A stretch of 17,851 nt of DNA, from positions 1 to 17,851 of the forward strand of contig JAEDMH010000038.1 of the NCBI GenBank assembly GCA_016303095.1, in the 5' to 3' direction. The notes beneath the pieces were generated by a model. The model searched no databases and was not told where the DNA came from. It worked only from the letters and a program-made list of their open reading frames with translations. The first letter of the stretch is position 1. The number at the start of each line of letters is the position of its first letter. The translations under genes and the position numbers were made by a program. This DNA comes from Lentisphaeria bacterium (lineage in GTDB: Bacteria > Verrucomicrobiota > Lentisphaeria > Oligosphaerales > Oligosphaeraceae). Below are positions 1 to 8,020 of this stretch, piece by piece.

Positions 1-22
1 TTGTGGTAAATTTGTGGTAAAT
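1..22. repeat. Tandem 11-bp direct repeat at the left edge
   Basis: Two perfect head-to-tail copies of TTGTGGTAAAT fill bases 1-11 and 12-22. A short inverted repeat (TTTCA-CAAA-TGAAA, 51-64) lies 29 bases further on and contains a partial reverse-complement match to the same motif. Because a tRNA 3' fragment follows at 111-174, these could be arm-type integrase binding sites at the end of an integrative element. That role is inferred; the array may also extend to the left of the window. Confidence 0.6.
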
Positions 23-110
23 TCTCCCGGTTGCTAGTGGTTGCACAGAGTTTCACAAATGAAACACGAACCCGCATTTCCTCCTAATTTCCCCAGGAAA
101 GCCACATCCC

Positions 111-174
111 TTGCAGGGACTTAAAATCTCTAGGGGGAAACCCCGTGCGGGTTCGAGTCCCGCCTCGGATACCA
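111..174 (+). other. 3' part of a tRNA-Leu(UAA) gene; probable attR attachment site
   Basis: An anticodon arm can be folded from AGGGA (115-119), loop CTTAAAA (120-126, anticodon TAA at 122-124) and TCTCT (127-131). A long class-II variable arm with a GGGG/CCCC stem follows (132-146). Then come a perfect T-arm (GCGGG, TTCGAGT, CCCGC; 147-163), the acceptor 3' strand CTCGGAT (164-170), discriminator A and an encoded CCA (172-174). The matching 5' acceptor strand (ATCCGAG) and any D-arm are absent upstream, so this is not a working tRNA. Integrative elements using tRNA 3' ends leave exactly this kind of remnant at their distal end. With the fragment on the plus strand, the element and the intact tRNA should lie to the left. 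Group I intron interruption was considered, but the anticodon loop is intact. Confidence 0.8.
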
Positions 175-182
175 TAAGGGGG

Positions 183-260
183 AAACACGGAGAGGGAAAC
201 ACGGGGGGCACAGAACCCCCGCTGTGCGGGGCACGGAGGACACGGAGGGGCAGAGCCTGC
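183..260 (+). repeat. Palindromic 'cacggag' repeat module (left copy)
   Basis: AAACACGG-type motifs (183-, 197-) flank a palindromic core (CCCCCGCTGTGCGGGG), followed by GCACGGAGGACACGGAGG. The same architecture (cacggag, palindrome, cggag-cacag) occurs in inverted orientation at 7862-7917 and 8021-8072. The core sequences differ while the flanks are conserved. This resembles REP/BIME-type extragenic palindromes. No coding frame here is credible. A weak TATAAC box at 288-293 has no good -35 partner. Confidence 0.65.
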
Positions 261-301
261 TGCGCATGCTCCGCCCTGGTATTTCGTTATAACTTCTTTG
301 A

Positions 302-355
302 CTCTAGTTTATTTCTAGCTTTCTAGATCTCTAGAACCTCTAGATCCTCTATCTC
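302..355. repeat. Degenerate CTAG-rich tandem array (left copy)
   Basis: CTAG occurs at 304-307, 315-318, 323-326, 331-334 and 340-343. The right part reads as imperfect 9-bp units (TTTCTAGAT, CTCTAGAAC, CTCTAGATC, CTCTATCTC). Comparable arrays with different units lie at 7778-7822 and 17799-17851. No gene is visible here. The unit is too short and has no spacers, so it is not a CRISPR. Confidence 0.65.
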
Positions 356-375
356 TTTGCTTTTCCGAACAACCT

Positions 376-413
376 CCCCTTCTGCGCAGCGGGGGGGGGA
401 AGGGGGCGTTTTT
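376..413 (+). terminator. Terminator-like hairpin upstream of the ABC gene
   Basis: CCCCTTC (376-382) can pair with GAAGGGG (399-405), closing a G-rich 16-base loop, and TTTTT follows at 409-413. This would stop plus-strand transcription arriving from the repeat/tRNA-fragment side and insulate the downstream run of genes. The long G-run makes alternative structures possible, so confidence is moderate. I see no convincing promoter between it and the start at 507. Confidence 0.4.
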
Positions 414-506
414 CCGTGGGGGGCTGTTTTTTCCTGGAAGGAATTTCCCCAAAACCTTATGGGGAGCAGGCTACGGCCTTCAAACCCGGGTTACGTTATT
501 TGGCCT

Positions 507-2537
507 ATGAACGAAGCAGAGACACGTATCACCGTCGAGGACCTAGGCATTGCCTTCCAGCAGGGGAGGAGGCTTGTGCCTGCCGTGGACGGGGTATCCT
601 TTTCCCTGAAGGCGGGGGAGATGGTGGCGTTATTGGGGGAGAGTGGATGTGGGAAGAGTCTCACGGCCCTATCCCTTTTGGGGCTCGTGCCCCGTCCTGG
701 GGGTCGTCTGACCCACGGCCGGGCCTGGCTTGGGGAGCGAGAGCTCTACTCCTTGGAGGAATCCCAATGGCAGCCTTTGCGGGGGCGTCGGGTGGCCATG
801 GTCTTTCAGGAACCCATGACTGCCCTGAATCCGGTGATGACCATTGGGGAGCAATTGGGGGAGGTGTTGCGGATTCACTTTTCCCTGGGGGGAGCCGCCT
901 TGCGTCGTCGTTGCCTTGCGCTTTTGCAGGAAGTGGAGATTTCCGATCCTGAGAGTCGTCTGAAGGCCTATCCCCACCAGCTTTCCGGAGGATTGCGCCA
1001 GCGGGTGGTCATTGCCATAGCCCTGGCGGGGGAGCCCGAGGTGCTGGTGGCCGACGAGCCCACCACCGCCTTGGATGTGACCGTCCAGGCGCAGATCATC
1101 GCCCTGCTCTCCCGGCTGCAGAAACGACATGGGACCTCCGTGTTGCTCATCACCCACAATCTGGCCTTGGCGGCCCAGGGTTCGGATCGTTGTCTGGTCA
1201 TGTACGCCGGGCAGGTGGTGGAAGAGGGGGAGACCCGGGAGCTCTTCCGTTCCCCTGCCCATCCCTACACCCGGATGCTGCTCCAGTCCCTTCCCCGCCA
1301 GGAGTTGCGTCGGCGGGACTTGCAGACCATTCCCGGCATGGTGCCCCGGGACTGGAGCCGCCTGGCGGGCTGTCGCTTCGCCCCCCGGTGTCCCTTGGCC
1401 CAGGAAGAATGCCGCCATTCCCTGCCCGCCTGGGTTTCCCTTTCCCCGGGGCACGGTTGCCGTTGCCATCGGGCGGGCACGCCCCTTCCCCAGGCAGTCA
1501 CCTCCGGGCGTCTACCCTGGGGGGAAGGGGAGCTTCCTCGGGAGGTTCTTTTAGAGGCGAAGGGGCTTCGCCTTTGGTTTCCCGTCTCCTCTGGGGGGCT
1601 GTTTCGTTCTCGGCGTTGGCTCAAAGCGGTGGACGGGGTGGATTTGGTGTTGCGGGAAGGGGAGACCTTGGCCCTGGTGGGGGAATCCGGCTGCGGCAAG
1701 AGTACCGTGGGGAAGGCGTTGCTTCGGCTCTTGAAGCCCACGGAGGGAGAAATTCTTCTAGAGGGGAAGCTTTCCTGCGCCCAGTTGCCGGAATCGGGCC
1801 TGGCCCCCCTGCGTCGTCGCGTCCAGATGATTTTCCAGGATCCCTTCTCCTCCTTGGATCCCCGGCTGATGATCGGAGAAAGCCTGGCGGAGGCCCTGGA
1901 GACAAGCCATCCCCGGGCCTCAGCAGAGGAGCGGCGACAACGCATTGAGGCCCTCCTCCAGAAGGTGGGGCTCTCCCCGGAGGACCGCCTCCGCTATCCC
2001 CACCAATTCTCCGGGGGACAGCGACAGCGCATTGGCCTGGCCCGGGCACTGGCCGCCGAACCCCGCCTCATCCTCTGCGACGAATGCACCAGTGCCCTGG
2101 ATGTCTCCGTCCAGGCCCAGATTCTCAACCTTTTGAAGGACATTCAGAGGGAGCTAGGAGTCGCCTACCTTTTCATCACCCATGACCTTAGCGTGGTCAG
2201 CTACCTGGCGGATCGGGTGGCCGTGATGTATCTCGGGCGCATTGTGGAGGAGGGGCCTGCCGAGGAGCTCCTCCGTCATCCCTTCCATCCCTACACTCAG
2301 GCTCTGCTGGCGGCCGCCCCCCGGCTGGAGGAGGATGTCCCAGGAGGCTTGCGCCCCACCTCTCCGGGAGCGCCTCTCTCCGGGGAGGTGCCCTCTCCTT
2401 TGTCTCCGCCCCCGGGTTGTCCCTTCCATCCTCGGTGTCCCCGCGCCACCCCGGAATGCGCCCAGGAGCCCCCCTCCTGGTTCTCCCCCTCTCCCGGCCA
2501 TCGCTGCCGTTGTCTTCACCCCACCCCTCTCCCATGA
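507..2537 (+). CDS. Fused two-domain peptide-type ABC transporter ATP-binding protein
   Basis: This protein of about 676 residues carries two complete ABC ATPases in one chain, as in GsiA and YejF, rather than separate DppD and DppF. Domain 1 has Walker A GESGCGKS (44-51), Q-loop Q101, signature LSGGLRQR (159-166), Walker B VLVADEP (179-185) and switch H217. Domain 2 has Walker A GESGCGKST (392-400), Q444, signature FSGGQRQR (501-508), Walker B LILCDE (521-526) and H559. Each half ends in the Cys-rich oligopeptide/dipeptide C-terminal motif (GCRFAPRC near 288, GCPFHPRC near 637), typical of peptide and nickel importers. Oddities: Cys replaces the usual Pro after the second Walker B (DECTSALD), and no permease or binding protein gene is present. 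The frame is open back to 357, but ATG at 507 gives a family-like N-terminus; no Shine-Dalgarno supports any choice. It likely energises uptake of peptides or similar solutes at the inner membrane. Confidence 0.92.
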   Translation: MNEAETRITVEDLGIAFQQGRRLVPAVDGVSFSLKAGEMVALLGESGCGKSLTALSLLGLVPRPGGRLTHGRAWLGERELYSLEESQWQPLRGRRVAMVFQEPMTALNPVMTIGEQLGEVLRIHFSLGGAALRRRCLALLQEVEISDPESRLKAYPHQLSGGLRQRVVIAIALAGEPEVLVADEPTTALDVTVQAQIIALLSRLQKRHGTSVLLITHNLALAAQGSDRCLVMYAGQVVEEGETRELFRSPAHPYTRMLLQSLPRQELRRRDLQTIPGMVPRDWSRLAGCRFAPRCPLAQEECRHSLPAWVSLSPGHGCRCHRAGTPLPQAVTSGRLPWGEGELPREVLLEAKGLRLWFPVSSGGLFRSRRWLKAVDGVDLVLREGETLALVGESGCGKSTVGKALLRLLKPTEGEILLEGKLSCAQLPESGLAPLRRRVQMIFQDPFSSLDPRLMIGESLAEALETSHPRASAEERRQRIEALLQKVGLSPEDRLRYPHQFSGGQRQRIGLARALAAEPRLILCDECTSALDVSVQAQILNLLKDIQRELGVAYLFITHDLSVVSYLADRVAVMYLGRIVEEGPAEELLRHPFHPYTQALLAAAPRLEEDVPGGLRPTSPGAPLSGEVPSPLSPPPGCPFHPRCPRATPECAQEPPSWFSPSPGHRCRCLHPTPLP

Positions 2538-3988
2538 CTCCCTCCCTGCCTCTCCCCTTCGCCCTGCCCGAGGAACAGGGTGTCCCCTCCCAAGCCCTCC
2601 TCCATCTCCTTGACCAACTGGATGCCATGGATCAACTCCATGGACTGATCCTCCAGCGTCATGGCAAAATCCTCCTCCAGGCCAGCTGGAAGCCCTACGA
2701 CGGACGGACGCCCCACCACCTGTTCAGCCTCTCCAAGAGCTTTGTCTCCTGCGCCATAGGCTTTGCCCTCCAGGAGGAGCGTCTTCGCCTGGAGCAGACC
2801 CTGGCGGAGTTCTTTCCCCGGGAAGCCTCCCTGCCCGGCGTCTCTCCCCTGGCGGGACAGGTCACCCTACGGAATCTGCTGACCATGCGGGCGGGGCAGG
2901 AGAATTGCCATCTAGGCCCCTTCCTCTTCCATCCCACGGAGCAGTCCCTGGTGGAGCGGTATCTTCAGGCGCCCATAGTCACCCCGGGGGGGCAGAGCTT
3001 CGTCTACAACAGCGGAAGCACCTACATGCTCTCCGCCGTCCTCCAGAAGGTCACGGGGCAGACCGTGGCGGAGTATCTCCAGCCCCGTCTCTTCGCCCCC
3101 CTGGGGATTCGTCCTCCCCATTGGCAGAAATGTTCCCAGGGCATTTGCCTGGGAGGCTGGGGACTTTATCTTCCCCTGGAGGAACTGAACCGCTTCACCC
3201 AGTTGCTGGCCTCTGGCGGACAATGGGAGGGGAAGCAGATTCTTCCCGCCGACTATCTCCGGGAAGCCACCTCCTTCCAATCGGAAAACGCCGCCAACTG
3301 CCGGCGGGACTGGGATTGCGGATATGGCTATCAGTTCTGGCGCTGCAGCCATCCCGGGGCCTTCCGGGGAGATGGGGCCTACGGCCAATATTCCCTGGTG
3401 ATTCCGGACCACCAGCTGGCCATCACCACCCATGCCGGCATGGCGGAGATGGGGCGCATCCTCATCGCCCTGTGGGACGACTTCCTGCCCGCCCTTCAAA
3501 ACGCTCCCCTTCCTCCGGATCCCCAGGGAAGCCACGCCTTGGCGGAGCGGCTGGCCCGCCTGGAAGTGCCCCGTCCTCAGGGAAGCTATCATGGCGATGT
3601 GCCAGGGGGACGCTATCGTCTGGAGGAAAATCCCCTGGGATTCCAGGAGGTGTCCTGCCAGTTCCAGGCCAACGGGGGGCGCCTCACCCTCCTGCGCCAG
3701 GGGCGCTCCTTCCCCCTGGAGTTCCGCTATGGAGACTGGTCTCGGTGCCAAGCCCCGGGCCTCTACGATGTCCATACTCCCCTGGGAGGAGAAGTGGCGC
3801 TCTCCGCCGCCTGGGAAAGCCCCACCGTCCTCCGCCTCCATATGGCCTTCCTCAACGAACCCACCCTGGCCAAATTCCGTCTGGTCTTCCAGGAAGACCG
3901 ACTGGACATCACCCGGGATTTCAATCTCTGGTTCCTCTATGGCGCCGAGGACATGCATGCCCGCTGCCACGGCGTCCGTCTCCCCTAG
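2534..3988 (+). CDS. Serine hydrolase, class C beta-lactamase-like family (PF00144)
   Basis: This 484-residue protein carries the nucleophile motif S65-L-S-K68 (in FSLSKSF), the Tyr motif VYNSG (Y158) followed by TYMLSAVLQKVTG, and a GDGAYGQ segment near 279-285 where the third active-site motif of this fold lies. These fit the beta-lactamase/DD-peptidase/esterase family. A further C-terminal part (about 340-484) is beta-rich and looks like a small accessory domain. No signal peptide is seen, so it is probably cytoplasmic. The ATG overlaps the stop of the ABC gene in ATGA, which implies translational coupling; an upstream in-frame ATG at 2417 would overlap the ABC gene by 121 bases and is less likely. 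Substrate unknown: the coupling to a peptide-type ATPase suggests it acts on an imported amide or ester compound (inference). Confidence 0.88.
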   Translation: MTPSLPLPFALPEEQGVPSQALLHLLDQLDAMDQLHGLILQRHGKILLQASWKPYDGRTPHHLFSLSKSFVSCAIGFALQEERLRLEQTLAEFFPREASLPGVSPLAGQVTLRNLLTMRAGQENCHLGPFLFHPTEQSLVERYLQAPIVTPGGQSFVYNSGSTYMLSAVLQKVTGQTVAEYLQPRLFAPLGIRPPHWQKCSQGICLGGWGLYLPLEELNRFTQLLASGGQWEGKQILPADYLREATSFQSENAANCRRDWDCGYGYQFWRCSHPGAFRGDGAYGQYSLVIPDHQLAITTHAGMAEMGRILIALWDDFLPALQNAPLPPDPQGSHALAERLARLEVPRPQGSYHGDVPGGRYRLEENPLGFQEVSCQFQANGGRLTLLRQGRSFPLEFRYGDWSRCQAPGLYDVHTPLGGEVALSAAWESPTVLRLHMAFLNEPTLAKFRLVFQEDRLDITRDFNLWFLYGAEDMHARCHGVRLP

Positions 3989-4006
3989 CCTACCCTACCC
4001 TCCGCC

Positions 4007-6349
4007 ATGCCCAAACCCCTCCTTCTCCTGGCGGCCTTGCTGTCCGCCCTCCTGCCCCTCGCAGCCCGGGAACTCCTCCTCTGGCATCAGGGAGAACCGC
4101 CCCTGCCCATTGTGGTGACCCCGGATTCTCCCGAGCCCGCCCGACAGGCCGCCGACGCCCTGTCCAAGTGGCTTACCCTGGCCACCGGAGAAGATTGGAA
4201 GGTCTCCTCCCAAGCGCCGGAAGAGGGTCCTGCCTTCCTGATTGGGCCGGTGGCGCGCCAAGGGGTGGAAGCCCCTGCCCTCCACACTCTGCCCCACGAT
4301 GCCTATTGGTTCCACCTGGAGGAGGATGGACGAGTCCGTCTGGCGGGACGGGATGGACAGGGAGGGGACACCACCACCGACTTTCATCCCTTCCGGGCGG
4401 TGGAGGCCTGGAACTCCGAATTGCGCCTTTGCGCCTTTGGGGACATGGGCACTTGGCATGGGGTTCATCAGCTGCTGGAGACCCTGGGCTTTCGCTGGTA
4501 CATGCCCGGCAAGGCGGGCACGGAGATTCCCGCCTTGGAGGAGATACGTCTGGAGGAGGGAGAGCGCACCGTGGCTCCCGCCTTCCCCTATCGGTATGCC
4601 TGGCTTGGCAACTTTTCCAACTCCCCCCGGGACGCCCTGTGGTATCGGCGCATCGGCTACGGCGCCCCCGCTCCCGTGGTCATCGGCCACTCCTATTGGA
4701 TGATGCTCCCCCAAAGCCAGGAACACCCGGAATACTTCGCCTGGATCAACGGCCAGCGGGACACCACCAATCTCTCCACCATGGGGGGAGGGAATCTCTG
4801 CCTCTCCGCCCCCGGACAAGTGGAGGCCTGGGTGGAGCTGGCCTGCCAATACTTCCGGGAACATCCCGGGCTGGACATCTTCCCCCTGTGCCCCAATGAC
4901 TGCCTGGAGCAGATCTGCCAATGCGCCGACTGCCAGGCTCAGCTTGCTCCCCATCTGGGAGAGACCGGGAAATTCTCCAATTACATTTGGGGATTTGCGG
5001 ACAAGGTGGCCCGGGCACTGGCGGAGCGCATGCCGGGCAAGCGCATTGGCTGCTTCGCCTACTCCCATTACCGGGAGGTGCCGGATTGCCTGGAGGAACT
5101 GGCCCCCAATCTGGTGGTGATGATCTGCTACCAGAGACAACAGGAGCGCACCCCCGAGGGCAAGGCCCTGATCCGGAATGCCATTGCCAAGTGGAGCGCC
5201 AAGACGGGAGGTGTCTACCTTTGGACCTATCCCCACTTGAACTACTGGCGTCCCTGGCGGGGATTCCCCCGCTTCTATCCCCAGATTCTGGCGGAGGACA
5301 TTCGGGAGAATCAAAAGCTGGGCGTCTTGGGAGAGTTTCTGGAGTCGGAGTCCTTTGACGGAGAGGAAGCGGCGGAAATCCGGTGGCAATACCATTTCCG
5401 CTATCCCGCCCTGAATCATCTCACCGCCTACCTCTCCTCCAAACTCCTCTGGAATCCCAGCCTGGATGTGAACGCTCTCCTGGAGGACTACTACCTCCGC
5501 TTCTATGGCCCGGCCTGCCAGCCCATGAAGGAGTTCTGGACCATGGTGGAGACCCTCACCATGGAACGGCCCGCCATCCACCCCTTCTACCAGTATGATC
5601 CGGATTCGGCCATCGCCCTCTGCGCCTTGCTGGAGAAGGCCCGGGAAGCCACCCCGGAAAAGAGCCGCTACCGGCAGCGGGTGGAGATGATCCAGGCGGA
5701 GTTCGTCCCCTCCATGGAGGCCTTCCTGAAACTGCAGAAGCGTCCCCTCCAGGAGGCGACGCTCTTCTCCCAACCCCTCCCCCTGGAAAAACGCCTCTGG
5801 GAGGAGGTCGCCCCGCGGGAGATGGTCTTCACCGATGGCACCCCGGGAGAGCTCTCCACCCAGGTGCAAGTGGCTGCGGATCCCCGGGGACTGTGCTTCA
5901 CCGTCCTCTGCCAGGAACCGGAAGGAGTCCTTCCCGACGCCCCGAAAAAACGCCACGACCATCCCCAGATCTGGCAGGACGACACCGTGGAACTCCTCCT
6001 CTCCTCCCCAGAGGGAGACCGGGGATACCACCTTATCCTCTCCCCCAGCGGCGATGTCTATGACGGCACCTGGCAGGGAAAGGACGGAGGAAAGGACGAC
6101 CTCTCCTGGGACCCCGCCCTGGACTATCAATGGGAGGCGACCCCCGGCCAATGGCTGGTGCAGGTGCGCATCCCCTGGGGAGATCTGGGACTGGAAAATC
6201 CGGAACGCTGCGACTTCCTCTTCAATCTCTACCGGAATCGGAAAATCGGCCCCGAACACTACCAGCAATACGGACTCTTCCCCACCTACACCAATCTGTA
6301 CCGCGTGCCCACCGCCTTCGGCAAGTTGATCATAAAGAATCATAACTAG
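4007..6349 (+). CDS. Secreted DUF4838 glycosidase-like protein with C-terminal CBM9-like domain
   Basis: The 780-residue protein starts with a clear signal peptide (MPKPLLLLAALLSALLPLAA, cleavage near residue 20). Residues about 30-170 resemble the alpha/beta domain that precedes catalytic domains in GH20/GH67-type enzymes, with GTWHGVHQLLETLGFRWYMPG near 148-168. The central part (about 190-500) matches DUF4838 as known from Lentisphaerae, Bacteroidetes and Planctomycetes, including CPND (295-298) and a CQCADC cluster (305-310). The end (about 605-775) looks like a family 9 carbohydrate-binding domain: IWQDDTVELLLSSPEG and a final VRIPWGDLG. It is probably exported and acts on a host or plant glycan; the reaction is not established for this family. 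It starts 18 bases after the hydrolase stop, so it is likely cotranscribed. No Shine-Dalgarno is visible. Confidence 0.85.
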   Translation: MPKPLLLLAALLSALLPLAARELLLWHQGEPPLPIVVTPDSPEPARQAADALSKWLTLATGEDWKVSSQAPEEGPAFLIGPVARQGVEAPALHTLPHDAYWFHLEEDGRVRLAGRDGQGGDTTTDFHPFRAVEAWNSELRLCAFGDMGTWHGVHQLLETLGFRWYMPGKAGTEIPALEEIRLEEGERTVAPAFPYRYAWLGNFSNSPRDALWYRRIGYGAPAPVVIGHSYWMMLPQSQEHPEYFAWINGQRDTTNLSTMGGGNLCLSAPGQVEAWVELACQYFREHPGLDIFPLCPNDCLEQICQCADCQAQLAPHLGETGKFSNYIWGFADKVARALAERMPGKRIGCFAYSHYREVPDCLEELAPNLVVMICYQRQQERTPEGKALIRNAIAKWSAKTGGVYLWTYPHLNYWRPWRGFPRFYPQILAEDIRENQKLGVLGEFLESESFDGEEAAEIRWQYHFRYPALNHLTAYLSSKLLWNPSLDVNALLEDYYLRFYGPACQPMKEFWTMVETLTMERPAIHPFYQYDPDSAIALCALLEKAREATPEKSRYRQRVEMIQAEFVPSMEAFLKLQKRPLQEATLFSQPLPLEKRLWEEVAPREMVFTDGTPGELSTQVQVAADPRGLCFTVLCQEPEGVLPDAPKKRHDHPQIWQDDTVELLLSSPEGDRGYHLILSPSGDVYDGTWQGKDGGKDDLSWDPALDYQWEATPGQWLVQVRIPWGDLGLENPERCDFLFNLYRNRKIGPEHYQQYGLFPTYTNLYRVPTAFGKLIIKNHN

Positions 6350-6376
6350 TTGATAACAAATCACTTATAAAACATC

Positions 6377-7744
6377 ATGCATCCCCAAAGAGAAACTCTC
6401 GCCTCCCGCCTTGGCTTCATTCTCCTTTCCGCCGGCTGCGCCATCGGCCTGGGCAACGTGTGGCGCTTCCCCTTCATCGTGGGCAAATACGGGGGGAGCA
6501 TCTTCGTTCTCCTTTATCTCTTCTTCCTGGCGCTACTGGCCTTCCCCATTCTGTTGACGGAGATGACGGTGGGGCGGGGAAGCCGGGCCAACATCGTCCA
6601 CGCCTTCCACAAACTGGCCCACCGGAACAAGACCCTATGGGCCGTCCTGGGAGGAGTCCTTCTTTCGGGATGTCTCATCCTGATGATGTATTACACCAAC
6701 GTCACGGGGTGGCTCCTTCTCTACACCAAAGGATATATCTCTCAGGATTTCCAGCATTGTGCCACGCCGGAGGACTTCGCCCAGCTTTTCCAAGGCATTG
6801 TGTCGGATCCCCGCCAGGCTGTGGCGGCCATGGTGGTGACCTGTCTGGTGGGCGGCTTTGTGTGCGCCATTGGCGTGAAGAAGGGAGTGGAATCGGTGGT
6901 CAAGGTGTTGATGGTGGTGCTTCTGCTCCTCATGCTGGTGCTGGCAGGCTACGCTCTCTCCCTCCCCAACGCCATGGAGGGATTGCGCTTCTATCTGCTG
7001 CCCAACTGGGAGCACTTTGCCCAAAAGCCCATGGAAACCGTCTTCGCCGCCATGGGACAGGCCTTCTTCACCCTCTCCGTAGGCATTGGCTCCATGGAAA
7101 TCTTCGGCAGCTACCTGGACTGGAAGGTCTCCATGACCCGGGAATGCCTCTGCATCATCGCCCTGGACACCCTGGTGGCCCTGGCCGCCGGATTGATCAT
7201 CTTCCCCGTCTGCGCCAGCCAGGGCATTGACGTCTCCGCCGGCCCCTCTCTGGTCTTCATCTCCCTCCCCAACATCTTCGCCCAATTGCCGGCCGGTGAC
7301 TTCTGGGGAACCATGTTCTTCGCTTTCCTGGCCATGGCCGCCCTCACCACTGTCATCGCCGTCTTCGAAAATCTCATCGCCTTCCCCATGGACGCCAAAT
7401 GGATGAACCGCCCCTGCTCCGCCCTGGTGGTCACCCTGGTGGTCATCCTCCTCTCCCTCCCCTGCGTCCTGGGGTTCGGACCCTGGAGTCATATCCAACC
7501 CCTGGGCCCCAATACCACCATCCTGGATCTGGAGGATTTCATCGTCAGCCAGAACCTCCTCCCCCTGGGCGGCATCTCCTTCATCCTCTTCTGCGCCACC
7601 TCCGCAGGGTGGGGAGAGAAAAACTTCCTGGCAGAACTGGAGGCGGGACAATCCTGGCATATCCCCCAACTGCTGGTACGCTATTGGAAGTACGTCCTCC
7701 CCGCCCTGATTCTCCTCATTATGTTCATCGGGTATTGCCAATAA
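6377..7744 (+). CDS. Sodium-dependent transporter, NSS (SNF) family
   Basis: The 455-residue membrane protein shows the neurotransmitter:sodium symporter hallmark in TM1 (GCAIGLGNVWRFPF, 20-33), followed by KYGGSIFVLLYLFF. The unwound TM6 segment is FFTLSVGIGSMEIF (230-243). Around 11 hydrophobic helices can be placed at about 12-30, 40-62, 86-116, 148-166, 174-196, 222-245, 254-276, 305-330, 347-366, 395-410 and 436-453. Length and helix number fit the bacterial MhsT/TnaT type rather than 12-helix eukaryotic members. Known members import amino acids with Na+; the substrate here cannot be read from sequence. It begins 27 bases after the DUF4838 stop and is probably the last gene of this run. 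Repeats begin within 40 bases of its stop. Confidence 0.92.
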   Translation: MHPQRETLASRLGFILLSAGCAIGLGNVWRFPFIVGKYGGSIFVLLYLFFLALLAFPILLTEMTVGRGSRANIVHAFHKLAHRNKTLWAVLGGVLLSGCLILMMYYTNVTGWLLLYTKGYISQDFQHCATPEDFAQLFQGIVSDPRQAVAAMVVTCLVGGFVCAIGVKKGVESVVKVLMVVLLLLMLVLAGYALSLPNAMEGLRFYLLPNWEHFAQKPMETVFAAMGQAFFTLSVGIGSMEIFGSYLDWKVSMTRECLCIIALDTLVALAAGLIIFPVCASQGIDVSAGPSLVFISLPNIFAQLPAGDFWGTMFFAFLAMAALTTVIAVFENLIAFPMDAKWMNRPCSALVVTLVVILLSLPCVLGFGPWSHIQPLGPNTTILDLEDFIVSQNLLPLGGISFILFCATSAGWGEKNFLAELEAGQSWHIPQLLVRYWKYVLPALILLIMFIGYCQ

Positions 7745-7777
7745 ATCCTACCCCCAAAAGAGGCTAGAAAGCTAAAG

Positions 7778-7822
7778 ATTCTAGAGATTCTAGAGATTCT
7801 GGAGATTCTGGAAACACTGGAA
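7778..7822. repeat. 9-bp tandem array, ATTCTAGAG type
   Basis: Five head-to-tail units decay from left to right: ATTCTAGAG, ATTCTAGAG, ATTCTGGAG, ATTCTGGAA, ACACTGGAA. The first two are identical and contain CTAG. The array starts 33 bases after the transporter stop. It is related in composition, but not in exact unit, to the arrays at 302-355 and 17799-17851. Confidence 0.8.
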
Positions 7823-7861
7823 ACTCCCCCGTGGCGGGGCGTGCGGGTAGCGCGAACCGCC

Positions 7862-7917
7862 CTCTCTGTGCTCTCCGCGCGCCCGGCTTGCCGGGCCTTT
7901 CGTGCTCTCCGTGTTTA
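7862..7917 (-). repeat. Palindromic 'cacggag' module, middle copy B
   Basis: On the minus strand this reads AAACACGGAGAGCACGAAA, then a palindrome GGCCCGGCAAGCCGGGC, then GCGCGGAGAGCACAGAG. Flanks match copy A (8021-8072) almost base for base and the left copy (183-260) more loosely, while the palindromic core differs. That pattern suggests selection or recombination on structure rather than on core sequence. Confidence 0.7.
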
Positions 7918-7956
7918 ACCTCCTTGCCGGGGGTTGCGGTCGGCCCCGAGGGCCTT

Positions 7957-8007
7957 CCTTCACCCCCGTCTAGCGATCCTCCCACCCCTGCCGGGGTTCA
8001 GGAGGAT
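7957..8007 (+). repeat. 51-bp unit identical to 17722-17772
   Basis: All 51 bases match the copy at 17722-17772 in the same orientation, and weaker similarity extends about 35 bases further left. Inside is a nested hairpin: ATCCTCC and GGAGGAT arms around ACCCC-TGCC-GGGGT. A diverged relative sits at 17630-17682. No gene function is visible. Confidence 0.85.
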
Positions 8008-8020
8008 TGCCCCCGTCCCC

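Noticed and set aside
60..174. Complete tRNA-Leu gene or a tRNA interrupted by a group I intron
   Set aside because: No D-arm or matching 5' acceptor strand can be found upstream, and the anticodon loop is uninterrupted.
111..326. 71-codon open frame over the tRNA remnant and repeats
   Set aside because: It runs through a tRNA fragment and palindromic repeats, and has no conserved features.
2905..4899. 664-codon plus-strand open frame overlapping the serine hydrolase and DUF4838 genes
   Set aside because: It is Pro/Gly/Arg-rich without motifs, and both overlapped genes are clearly real in another frame.
3995..6364. 789-codon open frame on the minus strand across the whole DUF4838 gene
   Set aside because: It mirrors the real gene. 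The sense gene's codon choice rarely creates antisense stops in this GC-rich DNA, and the translation shows no recognisable domain, whereas the sense frame has a signal peptide and known domains.
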